Shown here piece after piece: positions 8,604 through 16,813 of a stretch of DNA of 64,000 nt; position 1 is the first letter of the stretch, and each line of letters begins with the position of its first letter. The position numbers were made by a program, and so were the translations under genes. The stretch covers positions 186,001 through 250,000 of the forward strand of contig NZ_SOMN01000003.1 of the NCBI RefSeq assembly GCF_004564235.1, read 5' to 3'. The notes beneath the pieces were generated by a model. That model saw only the letters and a list, made by a program, of their open reading frames with translations. It did no database searches and was not told the DNA's origin. The DNA comes from Cohnella luojiensis. GTDB lineage: Bacteria > Bacillota > Bacilli > Paenibacillales > Paenibacillaceae.

Positions 8604-9851
8604 CTATGATCGGATTTGACCCGAGCCTACGACCCGGTATTTCGTTGAGGTGAGAGCAGGGAGACCCATCGGGCCGCGCGCGTGAAGCTTCTGCGTGCTG
8701 ATGCCGATTTCAGCGCCGAAGCCGAATTCGAATCCGTCCGTGAAACGGGTAGAGGCGTTGTGATATACGGCGGCCGCGTCGACCTCCTGAAGAAAACGTT
8801 CGGCATGATTAACGGTTTCGGTCACGATGCATTCCGAGTGCTTCGTGCCATAACGTTGGATATGGCTTAGAGCTTCGTCTAAATTTCCTACGACTTTGAC
8901 GTTCAGGATATAGTCGTTATATTCCGTCGCGTAATCTTCCTCGGTTGCAGAATTCGCCCATGGAACGATTTCCTTCGTGATATCGCAACCTCTAAGCTCG
9001 ACATGGACCTCGCGGAATTTCCCGGCCATCGCGCCAAGATGCTTCCGTGCGAACGTTTCATGGACCAGCAACGTCTCCATGGAGTTACAGACGGATGGAC
9101 GTTGCGCTTTAGCATTGACCGCGATTGCTTCCGCCATCGCATAATCGCCGCTTTCGTCGATATAAGTATGACAGATTCCGGCTCCCGTTTCGATGACGGG
9201 GACGGTCGCGTTCTGAACGACGTTCTGAATCAGGGAAGCGCCGCCCCTCGGAATGATCACGTCCAATAAGCCATTAAGCTCAAGCATTTCGTCTACGGAG
9301 CTGCGGTTGGCATCTTCAATAAGTTGCAGGGCGTCCGCGGGAATGACAGAGCGGGATAGAGCTTCCCGCAGAACCGCGATGATGCTGCGGTTGGAGGATA
9401 TCGCGGCAGACCCGCCGCGCAGGACGGCCGAATTGCCGGATTTCAAGCATAACGTCGCGGCATCCACGGTTACGTTAGGTCTGGCTTCATAAATAATTCC
9501 GATAACGCCAAGCGGTACTCTCCGTTTCTCTATGAATAATCCGTTAGGGCGATGATAAGTTTCAAGCAAGTCGCCAACGGGATCAGGCAACTCTACGATT
9601 TGCTTTACCGCGTCGGAAATGTCCTTCAATCGCGCAGGCGTCAGCTTTAACCGATCCAAAAGGGAAGCGGACGTGCCGAGCTCTCTTCCGCGCGCGAGAT
9701 CCTCTTCGTTGGCTGCGAGAATTTGCTCCTGCTGGGTTATAAGCGCATCTGCCATTAGCAGCAATGCATTATCTTTCTCCGCTGAAGTCAGTCGGTTAAG
9801 TACGGCAGCGGCTTCTTTGGCGGCTCTGGCTTTATGGATAACCTCACTCAT
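8604..9851 (-). CDS. proA: Glutamate-5-semialdehyde dehydrogenase
   Basis: Gamma-glutamyl phosphate reductase, the second proline-biosynthesis step, using NADPH. The 415-residue aldehyde-dehydrogenase-fold product has the catalytic cysteine at about residue 255 in QRPSVCNSMETLL and the nucleotide-binding region around GVIGIIYEARPNVTVD. ATG 9851 follows AGGAGGT and overlaps the end of proB by 8 bp, indicating coupled translation with the kinase whose unstable product it receives. An upstream in-frame codon at 9893 has no ribosome site. Confidence 0.96.
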   Translation of the reverse strand: MSEVIHKARAAKEAAAVLNRLTSAEKDNALLLMADALITQQEQILAANEEDLARGRELGTSASLLDRLKLTPARLKDISDAVKQIVELPDPVGDLLETYHRPNGLFIEKRRVPLGVIGIIYEARPNVTVDAATLCLKSGNSAVLRGGSAAISSNRSIIAVLREALSRSVIPADALQLIEDANRSSVDEMLELNGLLDVIIPRGGASLIQNVVQNATVPVIETGAGICHTYIDESGDYAMAEAIAVNAKAQRPSVCNSMETLLVHETFARKHLGAMAGKFREVHVELRGCDITKEIVPWANSATEEDYATEYNDYILNVKVVGNLDEALSHIQRYGTKHSECIVTETVNHAERFLQEVDAAAVYHNASTRFTDGFEFGFGAEIGISTQKLHARGPMGLPALTSTKYRVVGSGQIRS

Positions 9852-10971
9852 GAGTACTGACCTCCTTGACGATAGTTGATGCAACCCATTCATCCCGATG
9901 AACGACTTCCACCCGGACGACGTCTACGCGTTTCAATGCTTCCTCGCTGGACAATCCGGCTACGGCTTTAATTTGCCACGATGAATAATTGGTAACGCCT
10001 CTGCCTAGGATTCGTCCGTCCCTATTGACGACTTCAATCACATCTCCGGGGTGAAAGTCCCCTTCAGCGGAAGTGATTCCTATTGGAAGCAGGCTGCGGC
10101 CCTTATTCAATAAAGCTTCCTCGGCACCCGAATCGAGGATGATTCGACCTTGGGGAACCGAGAGGAAGCCGACCCAGTGCTTCTTCGCGGATAAGGAATG
10201 GAGAGAGGAGGTGAAATAAGTACCCTTGCCGCTCCCGGCTACAGCCGCTCCAAGATCTCCGTGTTCCGATACTCGGCCGACGAACAGGGGAACGCCGCCT
10301 TGCATGGCGATTCGCGCGGCTTCGATCTTGGAACGCATGCCGCCTGTACCTACTGTCGATCCAGCGCCGCCTGCTACCCTGTATAACTCTTCCGATAGAA
10401 CTTCTACGCGTTCGATGCGCACCGCATCGGGCGTTTTACGGGGATCGCCGGTGTAAACGCCGTCCATGTCGGTAAGGATATACAATCCATCGGCTTTAAC
10501 TAGATTCGCGACTAGCGCGGACAAGGAATCATTGTCGCCGAATTTGATCTCGTTGACCGCAACGGTATCATTTTCGTTAATAATTGGGACCGCGCCTTGC
10601 TTCAGCAGTTCCTCGATCGTTCGATGCGCATTCTGAGCCCGGCTGCGGTTGCTGAAATCGGGCCGCGTCAATAAGAGCTGCGCTACGGCGATCTCCCGAT
10701 TCGAGAACGCTTCTTGGTAGGCTTCCATTAGCAGCGCTTGGCCAACCGCCGCCGCAGCTTGTTTCTCGTGAACGAGCTTCGGCCTCGTCGCATAACCAAG
10801 ACGCCGGAAGCCGGCCGCGATCGCCCCCGAGGTGACGAGCAGAACTTGATGGCCGGAAGCATGCAAAGCGACGATCTCGTTTGCGAAGAAGCGTACCCGT
10901 TCCCGGTTAAGCCCGCCCTCCTCGGAGGTGAGGGAGCTGCTTCCGATTTTCACGACAATACGTTTACCCAT
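9844..10971 (-). CDS. proB: Glutamate 5-kinase with PUA domain
   Basis: First and usually feedback-controlled step of proline synthesis: phosphorylates glutamate. The 375-residue protein has an amino-acid kinase domain (KIGSSSLTSEEGG at the start, LLVTSGAIAAG, INENDTVAVNEIKFGDNDSLSALVA, GTGGMRSKIEAA) and a C-terminal PUA domain (about 280-370) with SLLPIGITSAEGDFHPGD. ATG 10971 follows AAGGGGTG. It is the first gene of the unit and starts 46 nt downstream of the T-run of a T-box terminator, so its expression should depend on uncharged tRNA-Pro. Confidence 0.96.
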   Translation of the reverse strand: MGKRIVVKIGSSSLTSEEGGLNRERVRFFANEIVALHASGHQVLLVTSGAIAAGFRRLGYATRPKLVHEKQAAAAVGQALLMEAYQEAFSNREIAVAQLLLTRPDFSNRSRAQNAHRTIEELLKQGAVPIINENDTVAVNEIKFGDNDSLSALVANLVKADGLYILTDMDGVYTGDPRKTPDAVRIERVEVLSEELYRVAGGAGSTVGTGGMRSKIEAARIAMQGGVPLFVGRVSEHGDLGAAVAGSGKGTYFTSSLHSLSAKKHWVGFLSVPQGRIILDSGAEEALLNKGRSLLPIGITSAEGDFHPGDVIEVVNRDGRILGRGVTNYSSWQIKAVAGLSSEEALKRVDVVRVEVVHRDEWVASTIVKEVSTHE

Positions 10972-11016
10972 GATTTCACCCCTTATCGAGACAAATTCGA
11001 AAACTGTCTGATCGCA

Positions 11017-11247
11017 TAAAAAAAACTCCCGTCCTCTGCAAAGGACGAAAGCTTAGCTTCCGTGGTACCACCTTCGTTGACGGCGCCTGTAAACAGAGGC
11101 ATCCGTCCTCTCATGATCCTGATAACAGCAGGTACTGTGCGGCTCATCGCCGTCCGCTCGGGGATGGGGGAGGCAGGGGACAAGGTAAATTCTCTCAGCC
11201 TGGAAATTTACTCTCTGGTCATGTCCGGATCCGCTTCGTTTCCCGTC
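11017..11247 (-). promoter_or_regulatory. T-box leader of the proBAC-mtnWXB unit
   Basis: Read on the minus strand, the leader carries the canonical T-box sequence GAAGGTGGTACCACGG (centred on 11060-11074). It is followed by a terminator hairpin (11030-11047, arms CGTCCT/AGGACG) and eight T. Upstream are other T-box landmarks in order: GACGGGAAA (from 11247), CAGAGAG (about 11216-11211) and a stem I distal helix GTAAATT/AATTTAC. Proline specificity is inferred from the downstream genes. A CCT triplet at 11177-11175, followed by G on the 3' side of stem I, is a candidate specifier, but I could not fold the whole stem by hand. Confidence 0.93.
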
Positions 11248-11288
11248 AATGCGTTCATATGGATGCGCCGAATTCCGATCGGCGCTGA

Positions 11289-11326
11289 ATTATCCTAAGA
11301 ATACCATGCGTCATAAGGGTTGTAAA
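11289..11326 (-). promoter_or_regulatory. Candidate promoter for the T-box-led unit
   Basis: On the minus strand TTTACA (11326-11321) and TATTCT (11303-11298) are 17 nt apart; a GATAAT (11294-11289) is an alternative -10. Just downstream, GCGCCGA/TCGGCGC (11265-11285) would form a hairpin at the very 5' end of the transcript. Confidence 0.4.
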
Positions 11327-11352
11327 GGAACGGATGACGTCGGAAAGCATCC

Positions 11353-12528
11353 TCAGAATAGTCCTAACCGACCTATTCTCGCCGCTACTTCGCGCAATCG
11401 GTCTTCCGTCGTCAGCAAGCCAAGCCTGACATAGCCTTCCCCGTGAGCGCCGAAGCCGGAGCCCGGAGCCACGACGACGTCCGCTTTCTCGAGCAGCAGG
11501 TCGGCAAAGGACATCGATGTGTGTCCTTCCGGAACCGGAAGCCAGCAGAAGAAGGAGCCCGCGGGCTTGTTTGCTTTCCAACCGATTTCGTCCAACGCCT
11601 CGTATAACGCGTTACGTCTGCTCTCGTAAATAGACACGAGCTCGCGAACCGATTGCTGCGGACCGGTCAAAGCTTCCGAGGCCGCCTCCTGAATTCCTCC
11701 GAATAGGCTGCAATACATATGATCTTGAATGAGATTGATCATTTCGACGATTTCCGGGTTGCCAAGAGCAAACCCGACGCGCCAGCCTGCCATGTTGTAG
11801 GTTTTGGATAGCGTATAGAACTCGATTCCGACTTCCTTGGCACCCGGCGTTTCCAAGAAACTAATTGGACGATTCCCGTCAAAACCTATGGCGCCGTAAG
11901 CGAAATCGCTCGCTACGACGATTCCGTTCTTCTTGGCAAAAGCAACCGTCTGCTCGTAGAATTCCGCGTTCGCAACCGCCGAAGTCGGATTGTTCGGGTA
12001 GTTGAGGAACATAAGCTTGGCTCGTTCGAGGTCACTCGAAGAAATCGCGTCGTAATCGGGAAGAAACTCTTTCTCCTCCCTCAGAGGCATGAACGCCATT
12101 TCGGCTCCCGCAAGCGCGACGCCGGACCAGTAATCGGGATAACCCGGATCAGGAACAAGGCACGTGTCACCGGGGTTGAGCAAGCATTGGCTGATTTCAA
12201 TTAAGCCGGATTTGCCTCCGAACAGAACGGCAACCTCGGTCTCGGGGTTCAAATCTACGCCATAATCTTCTTTATAACGTTGAACGACGGCTTCTTTAAG
12301 AAAAGGGAATCCGCGGAAGGGCGGATATTTGTGATATTTAGGGTTCTCGGCGGCATTCTTTAGTCGATCGACGATCGTGGACGGGGTCGGCAAGTCGGGA
12401 TTGCCTTGCCCCAGGTTAATCACGTCGCGGCCGGTGGCCGCGCGCGCATTGGCTTTGGCTACCAGCGCGGCGAAAAATTGTTCGGGTAAAGTTTGGAGCC
12501 GTTTGGCTGGCGTAATGGTAAAGGTCAT
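11353..12528 (-). CDS. mtnE: Methionine-salvage aminotransferase (MtnE-like)
   Basis: PLP-dependent class I aminotransferase, 391 residues. It has the substrate-binding NLGQGNPDLPTPS stretch, LNYPNNPTSA, SDFAYGAI, and the PLP-lysine segment TLSKTYNMAGWRVGF, with Arg in the C-terminal YVRLGLL. The N-terminus (ITPAKRLQTLPEQFFAALVAKAN) resembles Bacillus MtnE, which transaminates 2-keto-4-methylthiobutyrate to methionine in the last salvage step. Divergent mtnU and nearby mtnWXB support this over a generic aspartate or LL-DAP aminotransferase, which remains the alternative. The gap to the T-box promoter of proB is only about 30 bp. No SAM riboswitch is visible in the 205-bp divergent region. Confidence 0.82.
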   Translation of the reverse strand: MTFTITPAKRLQTLPEQFFAALVAKANARAATGRDVINLGQGNPDLPTPSTIVDRLKNAAENPKYHKYPPFRGFPFLKEAVVQRYKEDYGVDLNPETEVAVLFGGKSGLIEISQCLLNPGDTCLVPDPGYPDYWSGVALAGAEMAFMPLREEKEFLPDYDAISSSDLERAKLMFLNYPNNPTSAVANAEFYEQTVAFAKKNGIVVASDFAYGAIGFDGNRPISFLETPGAKEVGIEFYTLSKTYNMAGWRVGFALGNPEIVEMINLIQDHMYCSLFGGIQEAASEALTGPQQSVRELVSIYESRRNALYEALDEIGWKANKPAGSFFCWLPVPEGHTSMSFADLLLEKADVVVAPGSGFGAHGEGYVRLGLLTTEDRLREVAARIGRLGLF

Positions 12529-12733
12529 GCGAAATCTTCACGCTCCGTCATACTTGGGATAGGATGAATGTAGCATAATGAAACGGGCTCGGCAACGGAT
12601 GAAATGCACCATTTGCGAAAATTCGGGGTGATTTGGTCGGAATTGTGAAAAATGAAACGGACGTTGCTCGAGCAGGGTGCGATGAAGTACGATAGGTAAC
12701 AAAGAGGTACGTTATATTGTAGGAGTGATCTTT

Positions 12734-13534
12734 ATGTCAACGCCATTGCGTCTCGCGCTGGTACAGATGAATATCGAAGCGGGCAATCCCGAAGCGAATT
12801 TCGCGAAAATGCTATCCCGGTTAGAAGAAGCGGCGGCGCTTGCTCCGAAACCTGATCTCATCGTTCTGCCGGAAATGTGGAATACCGGTTACGCATTAAC
12901 GGAAATCAAGTCATTGGCGGATCCGGACGGGGCGCGTACGAAGGAAGTTATCTCAGAATTTTGCCGAAAGCATGAGGTTAACGTGCTTGCCGGCTCTATC
13001 GCGCAGTCGAGAGGGGGGACGGTAACGAATACCGTTCACGTCTTCGACCGGACCGGGGCCGAAATATCGGAATATAGCAAGATTCATCTCTTTCAGCTCA
13101 TGAACGAGCATTTGCATCTGGAATCCGGGGATAGGCCAGGCAGCTTCGACCTTGAAGGACTTCCCGCGGCCGTTATGATCTGTTACGATATCCGTTTTCC
13201 CGAGCTTGCCCGCAAGCTTGCGCTCGAGGGAGCTAAAATCCTGTTCGTTCCCGCGGAGTGGCCGCATCCCCGCTTGCATCATTGGCGGACGTTGCTGCAG
13301 GCGCGGGCGATCGAGAATCAAATGTACGTCGTATCCTGCAATACGGTGGGAGAGAGCGGCGGAACGAATTTCTTCGGTCACTCCATGGTGATCGACCCTT
13401 GGGGCGAGGTGCTCGCCGAAGCAGGAGAGGAAGAGGCCATTCTCTCCGCCGAAGTCGATCTGGGTCTTGTCGACGAAGTGAGAGGCCGGATTCCGGTTTT
13501 TGCGGACCGCAGGCCGGCGATTTACGATAATTGA
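12734..13534 (+). CDS. mtnU: Nitrilase-family omega-amidase (MtnU-like)
   Basis: Carbon-nitrogen hydrolase of 266 residues. The nitrilase triad is in place: Glu47 (VLPEMWNTGY), Lys116 (YSKIHLF) and Cys150 (MICYDIRFPE). In Bacillus a gene of this type (mtnU/ykrU) sits beside mtnE. The accepted idea is that it hydrolyses the 2-oxo-acid amide left when glutamine is the amino donor, helping the last transamination. The divergent mtnE here fits. ATG 12734 follows AGGAGTG; the in-frame GTG at 12725 lies inside that site. It ends 13 bp before the convergent lysR. Confidence 0.82.
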   Translation: MSTPLRLALVQMNIEAGNPEANFAKMLSRLEEAAALAPKPDLIVLPEMWNTGYALTEIKSLADPDGARTKEVISEFCRKHEVNVLAGSIAQSRGGTVTNTVHVFDRTGAEISEYSKIHLFQLMNEHLHLESGDRPGSFDLEGLPAAVMICYDIRFPELARKLALEGAKILFVPAEWPHPRLHHWRTLLQARAIENQMYVVSCNTVGESGGTNFFGHSMVIDPWGEVLAEAGEEEAILSAEVDLGLVDEVRGRIPVFADRRPAIYDN

Positions 13535-13547
13535 GAACAAAATGCTG

Positions 13548-14450
13548 CTATTTACTAATGGGGATAATGGTCTCGCGGAAGGTGGAGATAAAGGCTTCGG
13601 CCGCATTGGAAAGATAACGGCCTTTGCGGTAAGCGATTACCAGCGTTCTTGCCGGTCGGCCTTCAAGAGTCAAGTAGACCGGAGCGCGGCCATGCCACTC
13701 CGCTTGCGTCATCATCTTCGGCACGAAGGCAATACCCATGCCTGCTGCAACAAGCGATTGCACGGTATTGATATTCCCGCTTTCGAATACGACCCGGGGG
13801 ACGAAGCCCGCTAACTGGCACAAATTATGGGCGATCGCCCGAAATCCTTGGCCTTTCTTAAGCAGAACGAATGGCTCGTCTTTCAACTCCGAGATGCGGA
13901 CGGCAGTTGTCCGGCCTGAGGTAGCATAAGGGTGGTCAGGAGGAACGGCAAGGCATATTTCTTCTTCGATAAGCGGTTGATATGCCAAGGAAGGTTCCTC
14001 GAGGGGAAGCGTCAACAGGCTGACGTCCGTGCCGCCGCTCGCCGTGAGTTGTTCCAACCGCTTGGTGGATTCTTCGATCAGCACGACCTCGATATCGGGA
14101 TATGCTTCGCGAAAGACGGGAAGCACGTAAGGCAACACGTGTGCGCCGGTCATCGGCAAGCTGCCTACGACTAAACGTCCTTTACGCATATCCGCGATGT
14201 CTTCCATTTCCCTCCGGAGTTGATCTGCCATGTCGACAATCTGCTGGGCCTTGTCCACGAAGACGGAACCTGCGTAAGTAAGCTCTACGGAGTTCGTGCT
14301 TCGCTTGAACAGGAGGACTCCTAATTCTTTCTCAAGCTTGGACAGTTGCTGGCTGAGAGATGGCTGGGCAATATGCAGTTTCTCCGCGGCCCGGGAGAAG
14401 TTCCTCTCGGTTGCGATTTGGATCGTATATAACAGCTGGCGAAATTCCAT
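13548..14450 (-). CDS. LysR-family regulator divergent from leuCD
   Basis: A 300-residue LTTR: N-terminal winged helix-turn-helix (MEFRQLLYTIQIATERNFSR, then AAEKLHIAQPSLSQQLSKLE) and a C-terminal periplasmic-binding-like effector domain (about 90-295). ATG 14450 is preferred over the one at 14474 because GGAGGC lies 12 nt upstream. Its position, back to back with leuC across about 130 bp, suggests it controls leuCD and itself; the effector is unknown. A 13-bp palindrome in the shared region (14497-14509) is a candidate binding site. Confidence 0.85.
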   Translation of the reverse strand: MEFRQLLYTIQIATERNFSRAAEKLHIAQPSLSQQLSKLEKELGVLLFKRSTNSVELTYAGSVFVDKAQQIVDMADQLRREMEDIADMRKGRLVVGSLPMTGAHVLPYVLPVFREAYPDIEVVLIEESTKRLEQLTASGGTDVSLLTLPLEEPSLAYQPLIEEEICLAVPPDHPYATSGRTTAVRISELKDEPFVLLKKGQGFRAIAHNLCQLAGFVPRVVFESGNINTVQSLVAAGMGIAFVPKMMTQAEWHGRAPVYLTLEGRPARTLVIAYRKGRYLSNAAEAFISTFRETIIPISK

Positions 14451-14496
14451 AGATTTGCTTTGCCTCCGCTTCATAGTCTTGAACTATTAACCTTAT

Positions 14497-14509
14497 AGAT
14501 ATTATATCT
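14497..14509. promoter_or_regulatory. Candidate LysR operator (AGATAT-T-ATATCT)
   Basis: A perfect 6-bp inverted repeat with a 1-nt centre abuts the putative leuC -35 (TTGGAA, 14509-14514), itself 18 nt from TAAGAT (14533-14538). That is where an LTTR would be expected to bind for activation. Confidence 0.45.
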
Positions 14510-14579
14510 TGGAACAATGAAAGAATAAATGCTAAGATAGGGTCAAATTAAAAGAAGTCCTATTGGGGTGAACAGTCAG

Positions 14580-16001
14580 ATGAGCAAGCAAACCATGTTC
14601 GAGAAAATTTGGAATAACCACGTCATCGTCGCTGGAGAAGAAAAGCCTAGCATTCTTTACATCGACCTTCACCTGGTTCACGAAGTTACGTCTCCGCAAG
14701 CGTTCGAAGGCTTGCGCCTTACCGGACGCAAGGTAAGACGTCCCGACCTTACATTCGCAACGATGGATCACAATGTTCCTACGAAAGACCGCTTTAATAT
14801 CTCCGATCCGATCTCCAAGCAGCAGGTGGATACTTTAACGGAAAATTGCCGCGAATTCGGCGTGAAGCTTTACGATTTGAACACGATCGACCAGGGCGTC
14901 GTGCACGTTATGGGGCCGGAGCTGGGCTTGACCCATCCGGGTAAAACGATCGTATGCGGCGACAGCCACACTTCCACTCATGGCGCTTTCGGAGCTCTTG
15001 CATTCGGAATCGGCACGAGCGAAGTAGAACACGTTCTGGCTACGCAATGCTTGCAGCAATCGAAAGCGAAGACGATGGTCATTCGCTTCAACGGCAAACG
15101 CAAGCCGGGCATTACCGCGAAAGATATGATCCTTGGCTTGATCGCGAAGTATGGCACGGACTTCGGAACAGGCTACGTCATGGAGTATACGGGCGAAGCG
15201 ATTCGCTCCTTGACGATGGAAGAACGGATGACCGTCTGCAACATGTCTATCGAAGCCGGCGCCCGCGCCGGATTGATCGCTCCGGACGAGACGACGTTCG
15301 AATACTTGCGCGGTCGCGAATACGCTCCTCAAGGCGCTGCATTCGACGCTGCGGTCGAACAATGGAAAGCATTGTGTACTGACGACGGGGCAGAGTTCGA
15401 TTCCGTTCTCGATTTCGACGTGGATTCCTTGATTCCTCAAGTGACTTGGGGCACAAGCCCAGGCATGGGAACGGGCATCACCTCTTCCGTGCCTGTACCG
15501 GAGAACCTTCCTACGGAGAACGAGCGCAAAGCGGCCGCTAACGCGCTGGAATACATGGATCTGAAGCCGGGCACTCCGATGACGGACATCGAGATCGATT
15601 ACGTGTTTATCGGATCTTGCACTAACGGACGCATCGAAGACTTGAGAGCTGCGGCATCCGTCGCGCGCGGCCATAAAGTCAGCCCTAGAGTCACGGCGAT
15701 CGTCGTTCCGGGTTCCGGTCGCGTCAAGATCCAAGCGGAGAAGGAAGGCTTGGATAAAGTATTTACCGAAGCCGGTTTCGAGTGGCGCGATGCGGGATGC
15801 AGCATGTGTTTAGCAATGAATCCGGACGTTCTTAAGCCGGGCCAACGCTGCGCGTCGACTTCCAATCGCAACTTCGAGGGTCGTCAGGGCCGCGGCGGAC
15901 GCACCCATCTCGTGTCGCCGGAAATGGCAGCGGCGGCTGCCGTACAAGGCCGTTTCGTCGATGTTCGTACATGGGATTTCAAATCCGAAGTGAAGGCGTA
16001 A
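14580..16001 (+). CDS. leuC: 3-isopropylmalate dehydratase, large subunit
   Basis: Aconitase-family Fe-S enzyme that isomerises 2- to 3-isopropylmalate in leucine synthesis, working as a heterodimer with LeuD. The 473-residue product has the cluster cysteines in [14 protein letters not shown] and in [11 protein letters not shown], plus the substrate-contact stretches [14 protein letters not shown] and [13 protein letters not shown] 14580 follows GGGGTG; an in-frame GTG at 14568 coincides with that site. leuD follows 17 bp downstream. leuA and leuB are not in the window, so the pathway is split in this genome. Confidence 0.97.
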   Translation: MSKQTMFEKIWNNHVIVAGEEKPSILYIDLHLVHEVTSPQAFEGLRLTGRKVRRPDLTFATMDHNVPTKDRFNISDPISKQQVDTLTENCREFGVKLYDLNTIDQGVVHVMGPELGLTHPGKTIVCGDSHTSTHGAFGALAFGIGTSEVEHVLATQCLQQSKAKTMVIRFNGKRKPGITAKDMILGLIAKYGTDFGTGYVMEYTGEAIRSLTMEERMTVCNMSIEAGARAGLIAPDETTFEYLRGREYAPQGAAFDAAVEQWKALCTDDGAEFDSVLDFDVDSLIPQVTWGTSPGMGTGITSSVPVPENLPTENERKAAANALEYMDLKPGTPMTDIEIDYVFIGSCTNGRIEDLRAAASVARGHKVSPRVTAIVVPGSGRVKIQAEKEGLDKVFTEAGFEWRDAGCSMCLAMNPDVLKPGQRCASTSNRNFEGRQGRGGRTHLVSPEMAAAAAVQGRFVDVRTWDFKSEVKA

Positions 16002-16018
16002 GAGGAGGATCAACTAAC

Positions 16019-16621
16019 ATGGAACCATTTGTAAAGTTAAACGGACTGGTCGCCCCTGTTGACCGGGTTAACGTAGATACGGACGCTATTATTCCTAAGC
16101 AATTTCTGAAAAGAATCGAGAGAAGCGGGTTCGGCCAATTTCTGTTCTTCGAATGGAGATGGGATGAGCAAGGCAACGTCATTCCCGAATTCAACCTAAA
16201 CAAACCTCGCTATCAAGGCGCTTCCGTCTTGTTGTCCCGCGCCAACTTCGGCTGCGGATCGTCCCGCGAGCATGCTCCTTGGGCGATTATGGACTACGGC
16301 TTCCGCTGCATTATCGCTCCTTCGTTCGCGGATATTTTCTATAATAACTGCTTTAAGAACGGCATCCTGCCAATTAAGCTGAGCGAAGAGCAAGTGGATG
16401 ACCTGTTCAACCGCACGAACGCAACGGAAGGCTACAAGCTGAATGTAGATCTGGAGAACAAAACGATCACCGACGGAGAGGGCCTGAACATTCCGTTCGA
16501 ATTAGACGAGCATCGCCGTCAATTCTTGCTTCAAGGGCTTGATGATATCGGTCTTACGCTGCAGCATGAAGCCGCGATTACCGCTTATGAAGCGAAGCGC
16601 GCAGCAGGAGCTACAGCTTAA
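16019..16621 (+). CDS. leuD: 3-isopropylmalate dehydratase, small subunit
   Basis: Swivelling-domain partner of LeuC. The 200-residue product shows [20 protein letters not shown] at the N-terminus and the family segment [17 protein letters not shown] 16019 follows AGAGGAGG. A strong terminator lies 30 bp after the stop, closing a two-gene leuCD unit. Confidence 0.97.
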   Translation: MEPFVKLNGLVAPVDRVNVDTDAIIPKQFLKRIERSGFGQFLFFEWRWDEQGNVIPEFNLNKPRYQGASVLLSRANFGCGSSREHAPWAIMDYGFRCIIAPSFADIFYNNCFKNGILPIKLSEEQVDDLFNRTNATEGYKLNVDLENKTITDGEGLNIPFELDEHRRQFLLQGLDDIGLTLQHEAAITAYEAKRAAGATA

Positions 16622-16650
16622 AAGAAATTGGAATTTAAAGAAGCGAATAA

Positions 16651-16699
16651 GACCCAATGGCCCCGATTCGGCAAAAATCGGGACAATGGGTCTTTTTTT
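16651..16699 (+). terminator. Terminator after leuD
   Basis: GACCCAAT and ATGGGTC form the outer stem and CCCGATT/AATCGGG the inner stem, followed by seven T. Confidence 0.92.
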
Positions 16700-16813
16700 C
16701 CTCTATTACGCAACTTTTCTACGTGACATGCGTCTAATGATTCGTGAACAAGCCGCTTGGTTATTACATATTTCGGCACCGTTCTCAAATCTTTTTTTAC
16801 ATCGAGGTGAAGC

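Noticed and set aside
11222..11250. TTGACG with a spaced GGACAT as the proB promoter
   Set aside because: TTGACGGGAAA falls at the GACGGGAAA landmark at the start of T-box stem I, so it is leader RNA; the promoter must lie upstream near 11289-11326.
12529..12733. SAM riboswitch (S-box) between mtnE and mtnU
   Set aside because: I looked for the conserved S-box core and a following terminator on both strands and found neither.
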